From the NCBI GenBank assembly GCA_023333565.1, contig JAJKFH010001182.1, positions 682,001 to 746,000 on the forward strand: a stretch of 64,000 bases of DNA. The letters are read 5' to 3'. This DNA comes from Puffinus mauretanicus (Eukaryota > Chordata > Aves > Procellariiformes > Procellariidae). Positions 14,399 through 27,700 of the stretch are shown here, piece after piece. The notes under the pieces were generated by a model. The model saw nothing but the letters and a program-made list of their open reading frames with translations, was not told the origin of the DNA and did not search any database. Position numbers and translations under genes: made by a program. Position 1 is the stretch's first letter; each line of letters opens with the position of its first letter.

Positions 14399-14950
14399 AA
14401 CCGAAGCTCCTTAAGGGCTATGCAAGAAAGGCGTGGGTGCACTAATGGGCCTTAATGGCCCTGACCAACCTCATCTGGGGCTTCCACCGCGGCCTGCCCA
14501 AGAGACATATTTCAGCTGAGGCCTGGGTCTTCAGTCCCTGCTGGAGCTACATCACAGGCGACCTGAACTATGTCTGACTCTTGCTTACCCTCACCAGATG
14601 TGATCCTGGCTCCAAGCTGTGAATTAACTTCCCAGCTCAACCTCAGATTTGCATCATCACCATGAACTTGGCTGATGATCTGGACCCTTGGTTGAAACCT
14701 GACTATCATCTCTGGGTCTGCCCTGCTTGCCTTGCTTAGGAACTGCAGGACGGGGCCCTAGCTGGCAAGGAACCTGTCCTGGTGGCCATATTATTGTGCT
14801 CTACTCTCTGTCCCTCAGGGAGCAGCCAGCCTTCGGTGCTCCCTGACATTGTGCTTGGTTGGGATCTGTTTTGTTGTGCCTAAAGATAGCTCATCGTACT
14901 GGCTTAGGATTTTTCTGCTGGCAGATTCGGCCTGCAGAGCACATTAGAAA
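14399..14950. repeat. GC-rich unclassified repeat-like block
   Basis: This block has clearly higher GC than the flanking intron. It starts around GGCCTTAATGGCCCTGACC and runs through GGGCTTCCACCGCGGCCTG. Base composition and lack of a consistent reading frame suggest an old LTR or other repeat rather than a gene. I cannot assign a family from sequence alone. Confidence 0.3.
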
Positions 14951-16496
14951 TCATCACTATAGGAAATGGTTTGGCACAGCAGTATTTCTGTGATTCTTGT
15001 TTTGCACAGGAGGAAGCCTGAGGCTGTGTCCAGGAGCTCAGAACTTTTTCTTAATCTCTGTGTTTGTTCTGCTCCTGACCTCACCTCTATTTAGAGCAAT
15101 ATTTGCAAAATGGGCTCATTAGCACATTGGCAATGGCTGTATGATCCACTTGGCCTCTTTGTAGCCTCTGTACCTGCCTTTCTGTCCCTTTTCAGAAATT
15201 CTTCTCACAAGGTAGTGCTTTAACAGCGGGTCAGCGTGTCTGGTTGTTAGGAGGCACTACGGCGGTCCTGTTGATGTATGCCTGTGGCTAAAGATTCTGC
15301 TGCAGCTATTTCCTTGTACGAGGACTACATGAATTAAACTGGGACATGCAGAAAAAATCAAATTTAGAAGAATGATAGTAGCAAACTGCAGGCCGTTCAG
15401 GAAGGAAATTGGTTTGTGTCGTGTAACTTGCTACATGCTTCCTTCTATTCTGCAATTAGACTGGAATGCCACTGCTAACTCTGATTCATGGCTAGCTGGG
15501 ATCAGCTTCATGTACTTCTGGCCACCCTGTGCATGGCCCTCTGTGAACCGGCTAGGGTGCTGTAAACAGCTTTAGACCATTTTCGTCGCAGAGGGTTGTC
15601 TCTTTCTGTACGATGTCACCTGAGTAAATGAGTTATGTGACCTAACATCATAAGTCATGATCCATTCATTAACTTTTTCAGAGTAATCGTACACTACTCT
15701 GTGAGTAGGGCTGATTTTCCTCCAGACAGGTTCATGACACTAAGACTTGGTTGAACATGTAAACATGTCCACATGGAAGCCTATACTCTTCATGACAATC
15801 TTCCACAAGACCTACAAATCTGTTCCCACGTTTTCTGTATGTCATCGCATTGGCTGCTTAACTGTTTGTTGTTACATGGTTCTTAAATGTTTCTGTTTTT
15901 TGGTTGTACAATCACATCAATGTCTGAGGAGAAATGCCTTTTCATTCCCCTCTGCTAAAAAATGGACTATGATGTGCTTATTCAAGCAGCCTGGTCAGCG
16001 GTCTTCGAAGTTGAATGCTGCCATCAGTATTCTGAAACCTGACATTCTGGGTTGTATATAAGATCTTTCAAACTTTGGATACTCAGGTGTGTGCATACTG
16101 TTTGGTCGTCAGGCACTAAATAAATGAATTGTCATTTCTGGGAGACAATAAAACTGTGAATGTGGAAATGGCTGTATGTGAAAAGAAATTCACTTCTGGT
16201 GGTTCCCTCTGTCCAATTCTTCCAAATTGCTGTGGATGAGCTAAGCAGAGTTGAGATTCAAGCTAACTTCTTCCAAAAGTTGGACTATCCGGTAACATGC
16301 TTTTGTTATCCAAACCCACAAGAAATAGCACCAGTCTTACATAAGAAATTAGTCTGTGTCTGTGTTTCTGGCATGCTTGTGCTTCTGCAGCTGTAGAGGC
16401 TGCACTCTTTAGTAAGACCCATGGCTTCTGTATGAGTAAAATGAGATGGAATAGTGCCTTGCAGTCATAGTTCTGGATGACTCTGGTGAGTAGTTC
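14951..16496 (+). other. Intron sequence, no recognised feature
   Basis: Mixed-composition intron sequence up to the 5' truncation point of the CR1 copy. Open frames of up to about 100 codons are present, but none shows family motifs. Confidence 0.4.
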
Positions 16497-17753
16497 AAAC
16501 CCAGCCAGCACGGGTTCATGGAAGGCAGGTCCTGCTTGACCAACCTGATCTCCTTCTATGACCAGGTGACCTACCTAGTGATGAGGGAAAGGCTGTGGAT
16601 GTGATCTACCTGGACTTCAGTAAGGCCTTTGACACTGTCTCCCACAGCATTCTCCTAGAGAAGCTGGCAGCTCACGGCCTAGACAGGTACACTCTTCGCT
16701 GGGTAAAAAACTGGCTGGACGGCCGGGCCCAGAGAGTTGTGGTGAACGGAGTGAAATCCAGTTGGTGGCCGGTCACGAGCAGTGTTCCCCAGGGCTCAGT
16801 ACTGGGGCCGGTCTTGTTCAATATCTTTATCGACGATCTGGATGAGGGGATCGAGTGCTCCCTCAGTCAGTTTGCAGATGACACCAAGCTGGGCAGGAGT
16901 GTTGATCTGCTGGAGGGTAGGAAGGCTCTGCAGAGGGACCTGGACAGGAGCTGGACTGGACAATGGCGCCAACTGCATGAGGTTCAACATACAAGTGCCG
17001 GGTCTCACTTCGGCCACAACAACCCCAGGCAACGCTACAGGCTTGGGGAAGAGTGGCTGGAAAGCTGCCCGGAGGAAAAGGACCTGGGGGTGCTGGTCGA
17101 CAGCAGCTGAACATGAGCCAGCAGTGTGCCCAGGTGGCCAAGGAGGCCAACGGCATCCTGGCCTGTATCAGAAATAGCGTGGCCAGCAGGAGTAGGGAGG
17201 TGATCGTGCCCCTGCTCTCGGCACTGGTGAGGCCGCACCTCGAATCCTGTGTTCAGTTTTGGGCCCCTCACTACAAGAAGGACATGGAGGTGCTGGAGTG
17301 TGTCCAGAGAAGGGCAACGAAGCTGGTGAAGGGCCTGGAGCACAAATCTGATGAGGAGCGGCTGAGGGAACTGGGGGTGTTTAGTCTGGAGAAGAGGAGG
17401 CTGAGGGGAGACCTCATCGCGCTCTACAACTCCCTGAAAGGAGGTTGTAGTGAGGTGGGGGTTGGTCTCTTCTCCCAAGTAACAAGCGATAGGATGAGAG
17501 GAAATGGCCTCAAGTTGCGCCAGGGGAGGTGTAGGCTGGACATTAGGAGAAATTTCTTTAGTGAAAGAGTGGTCAAGCCTTGGAACAGGCTGCTCAGGGA
17601 AGTGGTTGAGTCACCATCCCTGGAAGTATTTAAAAGACGTGGAGATGAGGTGCTTAGGGACATGGTTTAGCGGGCATGGTGGTGTTGAGTTGATGATTGG
17701 ACTCGATGATCTTAGAGGTTTTTTCCAACCTTAATGATTCTATGATTCTATGA
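16497..17753 (+). mobile_element. CR1 LINE, 5'-truncated, sense orientation
   Basis: 3' portion of a CR1 non-LTR retrotransposon. The reverse transcriptase reads [20 protein letters not shown] from 16598, then [18 protein letters not shown], then the catalytic FADDTKL with FADD at 16871-16882. The C-terminal part continues in a second frame ([17 protein letters not shown] to a stop near 17670), so at least one frameshift lies near 17095-17110, and another probably lies near 16945. The 3' end has the avian CR1 signature ATGATTCTATGATTCTATGA at 17734-17753. It is 5'-truncated, as is usual for CR1, lacks the endonuclease and cannot be autonomous. Its GC content is well above that of the surrounding intron. 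Confidence 0.93.
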
Positions 17754-19038
17754 AAGATTACTGCTCTGAGTCAAGAGCCTCAAAAAACTGTGAGCTGTGC
17801 AGAATAATAAATAAGTTTATGTGAGCTGTGCGGGCCAGCATTTGAGAGCTGTTACTGGACCAGCACTTGTCCTTTCAAATACCTATTGCATTATTACCAT
17901 CAATTTTAGTTGGAAGCCAGGTTCAATGATACATCAGCATGATTTGTGCTGATTGCTAATGTGAGAGTATGTGGCTTGACCCATCCATAGTGTTGTAACA
18001 GAAAGCTTGTGTAAACGATGCATGAATCTTTGTCACATACGGATTTTTGGTATACTTTCATGTCAGATATAAGTCACATTACATTTTCTTTATCACAACA
18101 AAGCCTAACAGAGGACAAAAGAAAATTTAAGAATGGGTTACCTGTAATATATGGAGCTCTCTATAAATCCCATGTAAGTATTTGTTTGTTTATTTAGAGG
18201 GTTGGTTGGTTTTCTCCTTCCTGAGAAGTCTTAGGGTCTGGGTTGTGTGATGCATCCCAACTTAAGGATTCTCTGTCGTACAACTTTGATGCAAGATGAT
18301 TGTTTAACCTGCTTCCCCTAGTGTCAGAAATTCTAGGAGAACAATATTTTTTACATGGTGGTCTCATCTTTCCTTTCCATTTTCTAATGCCTTTATCTTG
18401 ACCATCGTCTGGTAACAGAGGTTTGCACATACTTTATGTTGAATTGGATCACCATGTAGTGGTGACCATCACTGCCCGTAGTTTATAGGTTTCTGATGAT
18501 TTCCAAACCTGACTGATAAGAGGGGTTTCAAGTTCATGCTTCAGGCCTTCATGAGCGCACTTAAACCACTGTTCTCTTGACTGTGAGGGTTGGCTGCTTA
18601 TCAGATGAAGGGGCTTATGTTTGTGCCTTTTTGTCAAAGACAGAATTTCCTCTATGCTTGCCTGCATTTATTTCTTAATTTTGTGTCAAAGTTTTATGTC
18701 AGCAATGAAATTAACCCAATATTCTTCACTACCTTCAAGCATCTAGAAGTTTGTCTATACTTCACAACCTAAAAGTCTGAAGGGTTTTCCAGATGTTTGC
18801 AGAACATATGTAGTATTAAATAGTAAGCTTTTGTTCTGATGGTTATATAAGTGTTCGTTTGCATATACTGTAATATGCTTTGTCATATATTAAAGTGTTC
18901 TCTCAACTTCTTAATGGCATGAAAAAAGAGGGTTCTTTGAACTTACTGTTTTTGGCTTCCAGCTGAAATAATCTTTGAATGGTAATTGAAAGTAAAAATA
19001 AAAGTTTTCACTTTTTTCTGAGTTTGGTAATATATTTT
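17754..19038 (+). other. Intron sequence, no recognised feature
   Basis: AT-rich intron between the CR1 copy and the possible LTR. No motif, repeat family or convincing open frame was seen. Confidence 0.4.
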
Positions 19039-19796
19039 TGTCACGTCCCGCCTACGAGAGGGGGAAAAGTGACTCAGATTTGCAAATCGCTCAGTGTGGA
19101 TTAAGGTGAAACAACACTCAAGGTCCATGCATAAACCATCAGCTTCAATGGAATGGATATTCTGCAGACATTGGTTCTTTAGCAATTGTATCCACCTAAC
19201 CTATGCGGCTTTATGAAGAACCAAGGAGGGCCTTGTGCTACTTAATAGCTTTAAGAGAAAGCAGGGAGAAAGAGAGGGAGATCACCAATCCTGGATCCAG
19301 CGTCGGACCTGCCAACAGGGGTGTCCGGTATAGACAATGCCCCACATGGGGCTCGTACGTGCCCCTATTTATTGCCCCAGTTCCTGGATTTCTGGAACCT
19401 TCTCTCACTCCAGTTTCAGGAGTGGTTGAGACACCAGTCAATCAAGGGGAGTGACACCAGGCCCCTCCCTGTGATTTCTGGAACCTTCTCTCAGGGCTCT
19501 GGTTCCAGGAAGGGTGGTTTAAGCTCACAGTGCAGTTACTTGGGCCTCATCCCTTACAATTCTAGTATTACTGTGGTATACCTTTGGCTTCTAGGTCCAC
19601 TTCTTTTCAGGATATCGCTTGGGGCAATCAAATAATTGGAAGGTTTCTTTGTTCCTCAAGAGAGGGGGCAGGAGCATCACAAGGTTTCCAAATTATAGGA
19701 GACAGAACTAACATCCCATTGATTTTTATGATGTGGTTTGTGGTTCTTACATCTTGGATGTGTTATTTCTGGCTGTCTGCGGACTCAGGCAGTCAT
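19039..19796 (-). mobile_element. Possible solo LTR of an endogenous retrovirus
   Basis: On the minus strand this reads like an LTR. It begins TGACTGCC, has an AATAAATAGGGGC box near 19360, and ends GGGACGTGACA. On the plus strand the terminal TG is at 19039 and the terminal CA at 19795-19796, each flanked by TTTT, which could be a 4-bp target duplication but is low complexity. Composition differs from the flanking intron. No gag, pol or env sequence is attached. Family and exact limits are uncertain. Confidence 0.4.
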
Positions 19797-22700
19797 TTTG
19801 TGTCAGTTAAATTCAGTTTATATTATCTAGTTTTCAGGTAAAGGAGGAAAATTCTCTGAATAGCAGAATGTCTTTTTTTGGAAGTTTAAGACTTAAAATT
19901 GGAAATCCAGTGATACAGATATTATTTACTTGTTATTCAGAGCGGAAAGGCACTAACAGAGGCAATTATGCATAACGCTTTCTTTTGCCATTCTTAGAAA
20001 TGCAAGGGACTAGCATGAATACATCTGTTTGGAAATTTGAGGAAATTCAGATGTGGATGCAAAACGCACAGTTCAATCTCTAAGGCTGCAAAACCGGAAT
20101 GGCAAATTAGGGAATTTGTATTCAGAGCTCAGCTCTGCTACTTAGATTATGTCTATTTAAAAGTGATTTGTGAATACCTAAAAAAAATATCTAGGAACTT
20201 TGAGGAAAAGGGGAGGTACTGAGTACTTCAAAATTGCAAAGGTAAGAGAGATTTGACACATAAAAGTACATTTCAATCAATTTCTGTTTGTTTTCGTCTT
20301 TCAGAGCTTCCCTTTCAAACTACTCTGGCTCTCACTCTGACACTTTCTACATAAACTGTTCTGCTGATGTTACATCTGCAACAGAACTGCACAGGAACAT
20401 GGTATCAGCTCACTGCAATTTGCATAGAAGTGCAAATTTGTTACATTTAAAGAAGTTATAAAATTAAAATACTGTAAACCATGTGGTCTGGTAATACTGA
20501 ATTGGAAACAGCTCACAGTCTTTTATAGTCTGACTGTGCTCAAATCAGAGTTCCCTGGTTGATGTGACATGATTATATGTTATGATTACAAGTGTTAACC
20601 TTTCAAAATAAAATGTTCAGTTTCTTCTTTTAGATACCAAATGCTTATAGGTATAATACTTGCTGATATTTGTTCACTGACAGTCTCACTTGTTTTCAAA
20701 CCCCACATATTTAAAGTTGTGGAGTGTTAGATTGATGTTTCTTTTCACTCAAATGTCATATTCATCAACTGTATTGTGCTAGCAGATTGTTAAACAGACA
20801 AGGTGACTTGCAGAGTGACAGTGTAGTGATGTGATGTCCCAAACCATTAAAATATAGTAATGACGTGGTTTTTTCCTTTTGTTCAATCAGTTTTTGCAGT
20901 ACAGTGTTTTTTCTGTAAAACATGGGTGAGAAGGTTTCTGAGTAGATCTGTTGCTTGGAAAAAATCCTGGTTAATGAATAGCAAAACCTGGAATTCAGTT
21001 GTAGCTTCCCAGATAGTTGAGAAATGCCAAAGATTTAGGAAGAACTAATGTAACGGTATTTTATAATGAGGGAAAGATACATTATGCTGTGACAAAAATG
21101 AAATTACTTGATATATTATACTTTCTTACATAATCAGTTTTACAGGATCATTTTTTAAGCAATAGTAAAAGATATTTTGTGATTTTGCTTACACAGCCTC
21201 CCAAGAATACCACAAAAAAGGAAGGAACTTCTGCTTAACATTGTATCAACTCAAATGTCTTTCTCAACTTATCAAACTCTTTTTATTAATGGAAGAAAAA
21301 ATTGAAGAGCTCTCCACAGAAATTCTGTTGGTGCCTTCATTTACCGAGAAGAATAAGAATGTTCAAGGTAGTGAATGCTTTTCCTTATTTATTGATTCTA
21401 CTTTGTGCAAAAGGATAATTTTATATGATTACCTAATTTATGTCATCATATTTTATAAACAAATTTATTACCATATCCACTGAAAATCTTTTTGAAATAT
21501 GCAGATTTACATTTGAGCACAATGACTTGTGGAAAAGAACTGATAGTTGTGTGTAAAGATGTGAGAGAGAGGTATATATCGGTATATACATATAACGGTA
21601 GTTATTGATGGAGCATCATAACGGAAAACTACCAAACACTGTAACATAATATCTCCTGTTGAACTATCTATAAAATCTTGTGTTTCATCTAGGACAAAAC
21701 AATACATGGAGTCTTTGAAACTGTGGCTATTTCTGAACTTGTCCTTGAAAGCTGCCTTTTTCAAGAGAGAAAAACACTGACTTGAACAGTTCAATTGATC
21801 TTAATATACATGCAACTAAATGTTTTAGTATATAGTCCTGCTTTAACCTATAGTTCTCACAAACACTTACTAATATGTACTATATTTGCTATCATGCTTA
21901 TCCCACTGGCTTCATTGGGTATTTTATAGAAGTAGGCTCTACATCAGAAAGTCAGCTGCTTCACGATCAAGCCTCAAGTTCGCATATGCTTCAGATTCCA
22001 AGCTCACTCTCTTTTTCATCTAATTGCATTCATGTCAATGAGGAGAACCTGAAATCCTGAAAATTCAGGTGAATAACACCTTCCACAATATGCTCATAAA
22101 TGTTCTTCTACTCTGCTACTTCTGCCAGTAGAGAGATTCCAGGTCACCAGAGAGCAAGTGGTTTCAAGAGCTTTGATTATATTGCAGGAAAGGATCAGAC
22201 CAGAAATGAGGCCAAGCTGCCTAGGGAGAGAGGATGTGTGGAGTCAAATGTTCGGTATCTCTGTAGTCAAGCTGCAGGCAGAGAAGAAAGGTGTTTTGGG
22301 AATGTCATCTCGGAATGCTAAATTGATAAAAAATAAAAAAAAGGTTAAATAAGAAGAGTTCTGAGGCACACATTTTGTTGATGGATTCTTCATCTGAAAT
22401 ACTGATGCTCTGAAATAAAGAAATACAGGTTAACCTATGTATTTTTAGAATATACATCAAAGCTCAAATAAAATTTGCATTCAGGTTCCATTTTTGCTAT
22501 TGGTTTCAATGTATTTCTGCCTCCTTTAAACTCTCAGTTTTACTAGTTCTCAAGAAATGTTAAGCTATTATACACTATGTTTTACATTTTACGGCCTTGA
22601 TCCTACAAAGAGGTGTTACAGTGAACTTATAGTGGTAGTGTGGAGGGTAGGATATATATTCAGTAAGGGTAATTTTTAAGTGTTCTTTGTATATTCTGTG

Positions 22701-24197
22701 GTAAAATGTAAAAAAACTGAAAAACTCTTGAATAGGACATTTATTTGACATATTTAGCTAACTACACTCTAAGACATGTGATCTCCAATAATTCAGAGAA
22801 CTTAATGATTGCAACATTAACAAGAAATGTTTTACTTTCTAGGAAGTGAATTTAGAACTTTATCCTGAAGGCATTTCTCCAAGCTTAATTACATTCAGAA
22901 CTGTTCCTCAAAAGTGTGTTAAGCCTTCTTCTTTGAGGAATATTCTTTTAGAGTAATCATGTCTATAGCAAGTAGGTTCTTAAATGGTACCTCTACTTAA
23001 TCAAATCTGAATGGGGAATATTACTAGGTCTTGTTGTAGGAGGCAGTCTTCTGGGTAGAGGGCCTGTTCTAAAGAAAACATAAAATTACTTTTACCCTGA
23101 AACACAGATGAAGGTAAATCTTTTACAGGTGATGTTAGTGAAGTCATCAGATGTACCTTTGGTTTTAGAGTTGCTGTTCTGATCAGGTGGTTTTATTCAC
23201 AAAACTTCGCTAAGTTATATCAGTTTCTGGAGAATACTCAGTGTCTGGAGAAGAAAAGACATGGCCAGAGAAATTAAAAAAAAAAAGACTGGCTAGAAGA
23301 AGGGTTTATTGGTGTTATTTTCACTTTATATTGTCAGAAATCTCAGTTGTAGTGATGAAGTGAAAGATGATTTGATATGGGAGAATGAGAGCTATGTTCC
23401 CAGTAGTTCCAGGTTCTGTTGAGTACCAAAAGGGATTTAAGATTTTCTCTGTTAACGTCGTATATTGGGCTGATAATCTTATTTTTTTCACTGATGAAGG
23501 CTGAGTTTTGATAAGAAGGATTTATTAGAGTCCTTGCTTTATTTTCATGAGAACACATTATAATATGTGACTAGAAAATATAATGGTCATCTTCTGTACT
23601 TATTTAGAAGCCTTCTTACTAGAAATCTTGTTTAATTTAACAGACTAGAGATCTGTCCAAAGCTGCTTTAAATTAACTCGCGTACCAGGTTTACGGTGCA
23701 GCACAGGCTGCAGAACCAGCCTTGGAAGCAGAGCAAATTAACCCAGATTGAACCGTGTGCTGCTGTTGCTAGACAGTTACCCGTACTCTCTCTCATGGGT
23801 TTAAAGCTAGGCTGGATGTATCCAAACTACGCTGCAGTCACTGAAGTATCAGTCCTCTGCAAGTAGTACTGCTGGTAAATTATGGGAAGCTGGCCAGTTC
23901 ATAAAAGGTAGGCTAATATCCAAGTGAGCTAAAGTTTCCCTAGGCATCACGTAGATTGGAACCTTGCACTTGCTTCCTTTTCTTTTTGGTTGCTTTTAGT
24001 ATTCACGGGAGCCTTTTTATCTATGTAACTCACGCAGAGATGCAACAAAAATAATGTTTTTTCATGTGCTTGTGGCAAGTGTTGCATTTGTGTGTATAGC
24101 AGTTTTAGTTGATTTTTGTTCAGCATATCCCATAGTACTTCAATCTTGATATATAGAACATGTGTAAAGTTCCATCAGAAACAAAGTAGTTCTTTGG
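19797..24197 (+). other. Intron sequence, mostly featureless
   Basis: AT-rich intron. A more GC-balanced segment at about 23650-23900 looks like it may be an old repeat but could not be classified. No coding exon joins the phase of the flanking gene exons. Confidence 0.4.
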
Positions 24198-24725
24198 ATG
24201 GTTCCTCTTTTTAATTTTTTTTTTGTCCCAAAGATGGCATGTGAGTTTTATCTAAACCAGACAGTTTCTTGGCCCTCATTTTTCCCTAAACCCAGCGATG
24301 ACAAAGAGCAATGGCTGCATAAATTGGATGTAAGAAGAACACTTAGGGTTTATCACAGAAGAATCAAAGATTTCATATCTTCTGACAGATTGTTTGTACT
24401 CTTAGGGGGTCTTAAGAGGGGTCAAATGGCTTCTAAGAGTTCCTTAGCTAGATGGTTAAGGGATTGTATTAGGGAGGCGTATGTAGTTAAGGGTAAAGAG
24501 GCTCCCAGGGTTTGTAAAGCTCATTACACTAGGACTATAGCTGCTTCTTGGGCGGAGAGGTCGAAGGCTTCCACATTGGAAATTTGCAAGGTGGCCACCT
24601 GGGCTTCTCTTCATACTTTTTCATTGCATTATTGCTTGGATGTAGTCTCTTCTGCGGATTCTGCTTTTGGTAGGAGGTTGCTTGTGAACCAAAAAAAGAA
24701 CAGTGAAGAAAAGAAAGACATGTAG
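24198..24725 (+). mobile_element. DIRS-type tyrosine recombinase fragment, open frame
   Basis: An uninterrupted frame of 175 codons that resembles the C-terminal half of the tyrosine recombinase used by DIRS-type retrotransposons. It contains WPSFFPKPSDDKE and LDVRRTLRVYHRR, then RLFVLLGGLKRGQMASKSSL, then ARWLRDCIREAYVVKG. The catalytic-like box AHYTRTIAASWAE has His at 24522 and Arg at 24531. It is followed by EICKVATWASLHTFSLHYCL, whose Tyr at 24630 is the expected nucleophile, and DVVSSADSAFGRRLL. HxxR, the ICxxATW motif and the Tyr-LDV spacing are what I know of this family. No reverse transcriptase, RNase H or terminal repeats were recognised nearby, so it is a fragment. The first residues may be flanking sequence. 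Sense orientation relative to the host gene. Confidence 0.78.
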
Positions 24726-27700
24726 TTCACAGTTCTAGCTGGCAACAAGACAAGTTTCTTTGCAGTGTGCACAATGGAATTCTATGAAGACCAATTTAGG
24801 TGGTTGAAAATAGATGTTAGAGGGAAGTACTGCCTACCAGTGTTCTCTGATGGTAACCCCATGGCAGACAATAGCACCAAAGGAAACAGTGAACCAGAGT
24901 GAACTCTGTAGGGAGATGGATGTAGAGAGTTTTTTTAGGTGATACGGATAGTTCTCTGAGTTCAGTTTGGGAGTTCTGTATCCGGCTTCTTCTGGAATAT
25001 ATTCAGAATCCTCATTTTCCCAAATTGTTTTGTATAGATTGAAAAAAAATTCTATGAATTGCATTTTCCACTCTAACTTCTTTTCACTATTCTCCATCCA
25101 GTTCTTCCTGATCTTATTTTTTGACTTTCCTTTACCAGACCTAACTTAGCATGTATTCCTCAATGAGCAGTATGTACATGCCAAGTTTTGCGCTTGATTT
25201 CAAATTGTATTTGCGTTATCTAAGCACAATTTAAAAAATGGTAGTATAAATACACATTTTATCTACGACCAGTGTAGTGTTCAAGTTTTCTCTTAAATCA
25301 AATAAAAAGAGAAAATCATGAAAAGTTCTCGGACAAATAAATGATGATGTGGTTTTGTTCCATCCCTGAACTTTAGTGTGGCAGCTGGAGAAGACTGCTA
25401 CTCTATCTTTCTGAGGAAAGGTATCCGTACTTTTCTAACATTACAGAGCATTTATTCTCAATGTTGCATAACCTCGCTTCGTTCCACTACAAGCATTAGG
25501 TTTCAGAAAATTAAAGAAGTAACCACCTTCTATTTTTTTCTTGACTAGACATTTAACCCTTTCTTCTGCAGGTATCTTGTCATGCCTACTGTGATGAGAT
25601 AGCCTACTTCTCTATTTACATTCAGTTGAAATTCCTGAGATGTTCTGACATACCTAGTACATGCAGCGTTACAGGGGTTGTTCTCTTTGAAGGGATCTGG
25701 AACATTCAGCTGCTGTCAAGGGTTAAACAGGAGATTTTGGTTTAGAATCCTGCCAAATTGCATTCTCTTCCCATCTTTAAGATAGTTTTCTTTTCCCTCT
25801 GCCTTTTCAGAAGCCTCTTGTTGAGACTTTTAAAAAATCAAAAACATCTAACGTACTTTCATCTGTCTCTCACTGTTTTTTTCCATTCCAGTGAGAAAGG
25901 TGAACTTTGGACACATCAGATAATGAGTAGCAAGAAAAGCTTTTTCCAGTGGAGCTCTTTGAAAACACTGTGGGCAAAGTTGTCAAGCCCTTAGGTTTGC
26001 AAGCTTTGCCTCAGGAGACTGGGAAAATTTGCAAAGGTCTTTCCTTCACAGCATAAGAAGAAATCCTTTGCTCTATACCCATTTCTGGAAAGTGTAATAA
26101 AGGAGTGTGGAATCAAATTTACAAGGTGCATCCTCTTAATAGACTTTGAAGTTGTAAAGATTCAAGAAAGGAAGGTGTGATTTTTGCTTTGGTCTCAAAG
26201 CAAGATGTTAAAGTAGCTTCTTTAAGAAACATATAGCTTCAGTAGATCAATCTGAAGTGAAGATGGAATTTACACTAGGAGGGAGTTTGATTTCAGATGT
26301 ACATTTTCTGTATTTGTGTTATTACAGTTTGCTCAGTATAGTACAACAAATAAAAAGTCCATTATTGAAGACAGAAAGCAGGAAGTTTTTTAATCTACAG
26401 CTAGTCAAATATTTTTTGTTTCTTCTTCTTATTTATATTTGTGGGCGAGTGGTATTTCCCATTTCTGCAAGATGTATTATTTCCAGTACAGTTTCAATAA
26501 AAGTTCTGGCTGAGCTGGCTGAATCCAACTAGTAAGCCACTTTGATGGCGCTGTTTCTTACCTTATTCACAGTTAGTGAGCTGTCATACAAAAGGCTTCC
26601 TTGATGCTTTGCTATTTTATGCTGCACGCAAGATGATGTCACAATGACTGTTCTTATGACCCTAAAAGCTATGAAAAAAAATAGGAAAGCAGTGGAATTC
26701 TGTAGGAAAAATAATTTAATAGAACTTCTTATAAGAAAGGAGAAGAATTATATTAACAATGCAAGAGGTCTCAGCGCCATCATCATTACAAAAACAGAAA
26801 AATACTGAATTGGAGAAAGAATTAAGTACATTGAAGACAAAGGGAACATAAGCAAAAAGATATGCTTTAAAGAGAAGAATAATCCCAGACAAATTTGGGA
26901 TTTTGGAAAGTTGGCTGAAGAGTTTTGATTTTAAGTGAAGCACTTGATATAATCTTGTTTTGAATATTTACTATCAAAATGATTCAAGCTACCTGGCTGG
27001 TAAACTGAAGGACATACACAAAGTATGAGCAGTTTATCAAGTTTGTAGAACATAAGTTTCAAGAAAGATATAGCAAGGATTTGTGATTAATCCAATGTTC
27101 CCTAATAATCAAGGATGGTGGAGGTGTAGAATATGCTCTGGAAAGGGAGCAACTATGAAAAACTGAGAAGTTTTCCTTCAGCCTCCATCTTCTTCTTTCA
27201 TGACATTTGCTTCTTTCTGCGAATTCTTTCCTCTAAGCAGCCATATGAGAAGGATTGCATATGTTTCTGTCTATCTGTGCAAATGGAGTTTGAGGTTTGG
27301 AATTTGGGAGAAGAGAGGAGTCAAACAATTTGTGTCGAAAACTATGGCTGTCTAGGTAGGGAGGTAGGGATGCTTCATCCGCTCCGTCGCCTGCCTTCCT
27401 GTCAGCAATGGCAAACTAATCTCAGCTGAGTAGCTTCACTACGGCAGCTGTACCAGTCTCTTGAATAAAGCTGCACTTTTATTTCCCAGGGGAGTTTGCT
27501 GATTAGGGCAAGACAGTCAGAAGACAAGTGAAGAAGCAGCAGGACAGGAAGGGAGTAATTTGATATGTATCTCTGTGGAAACAATATTTGAGAGGAAGGT
27601 TGTGGTAGCATCTGAAGGGCAGAGGCTTTGGGGGGGCTGTGGCTAGGTGCAATCATCAATGAAAAGCATGAAGGGAGCCCTTGCTAGCTGGAAGTTAAAT

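Noticed and set aside
15747..16061. 104-codon open frame
   Set aside because: No recognisable domain; likely chance in intron sequence.
16782..17177. Overlapping open frames on both strands inside the CR1 copy
   Set aside because: They are shadows of the CR1 reverse transcriptase reading frame.
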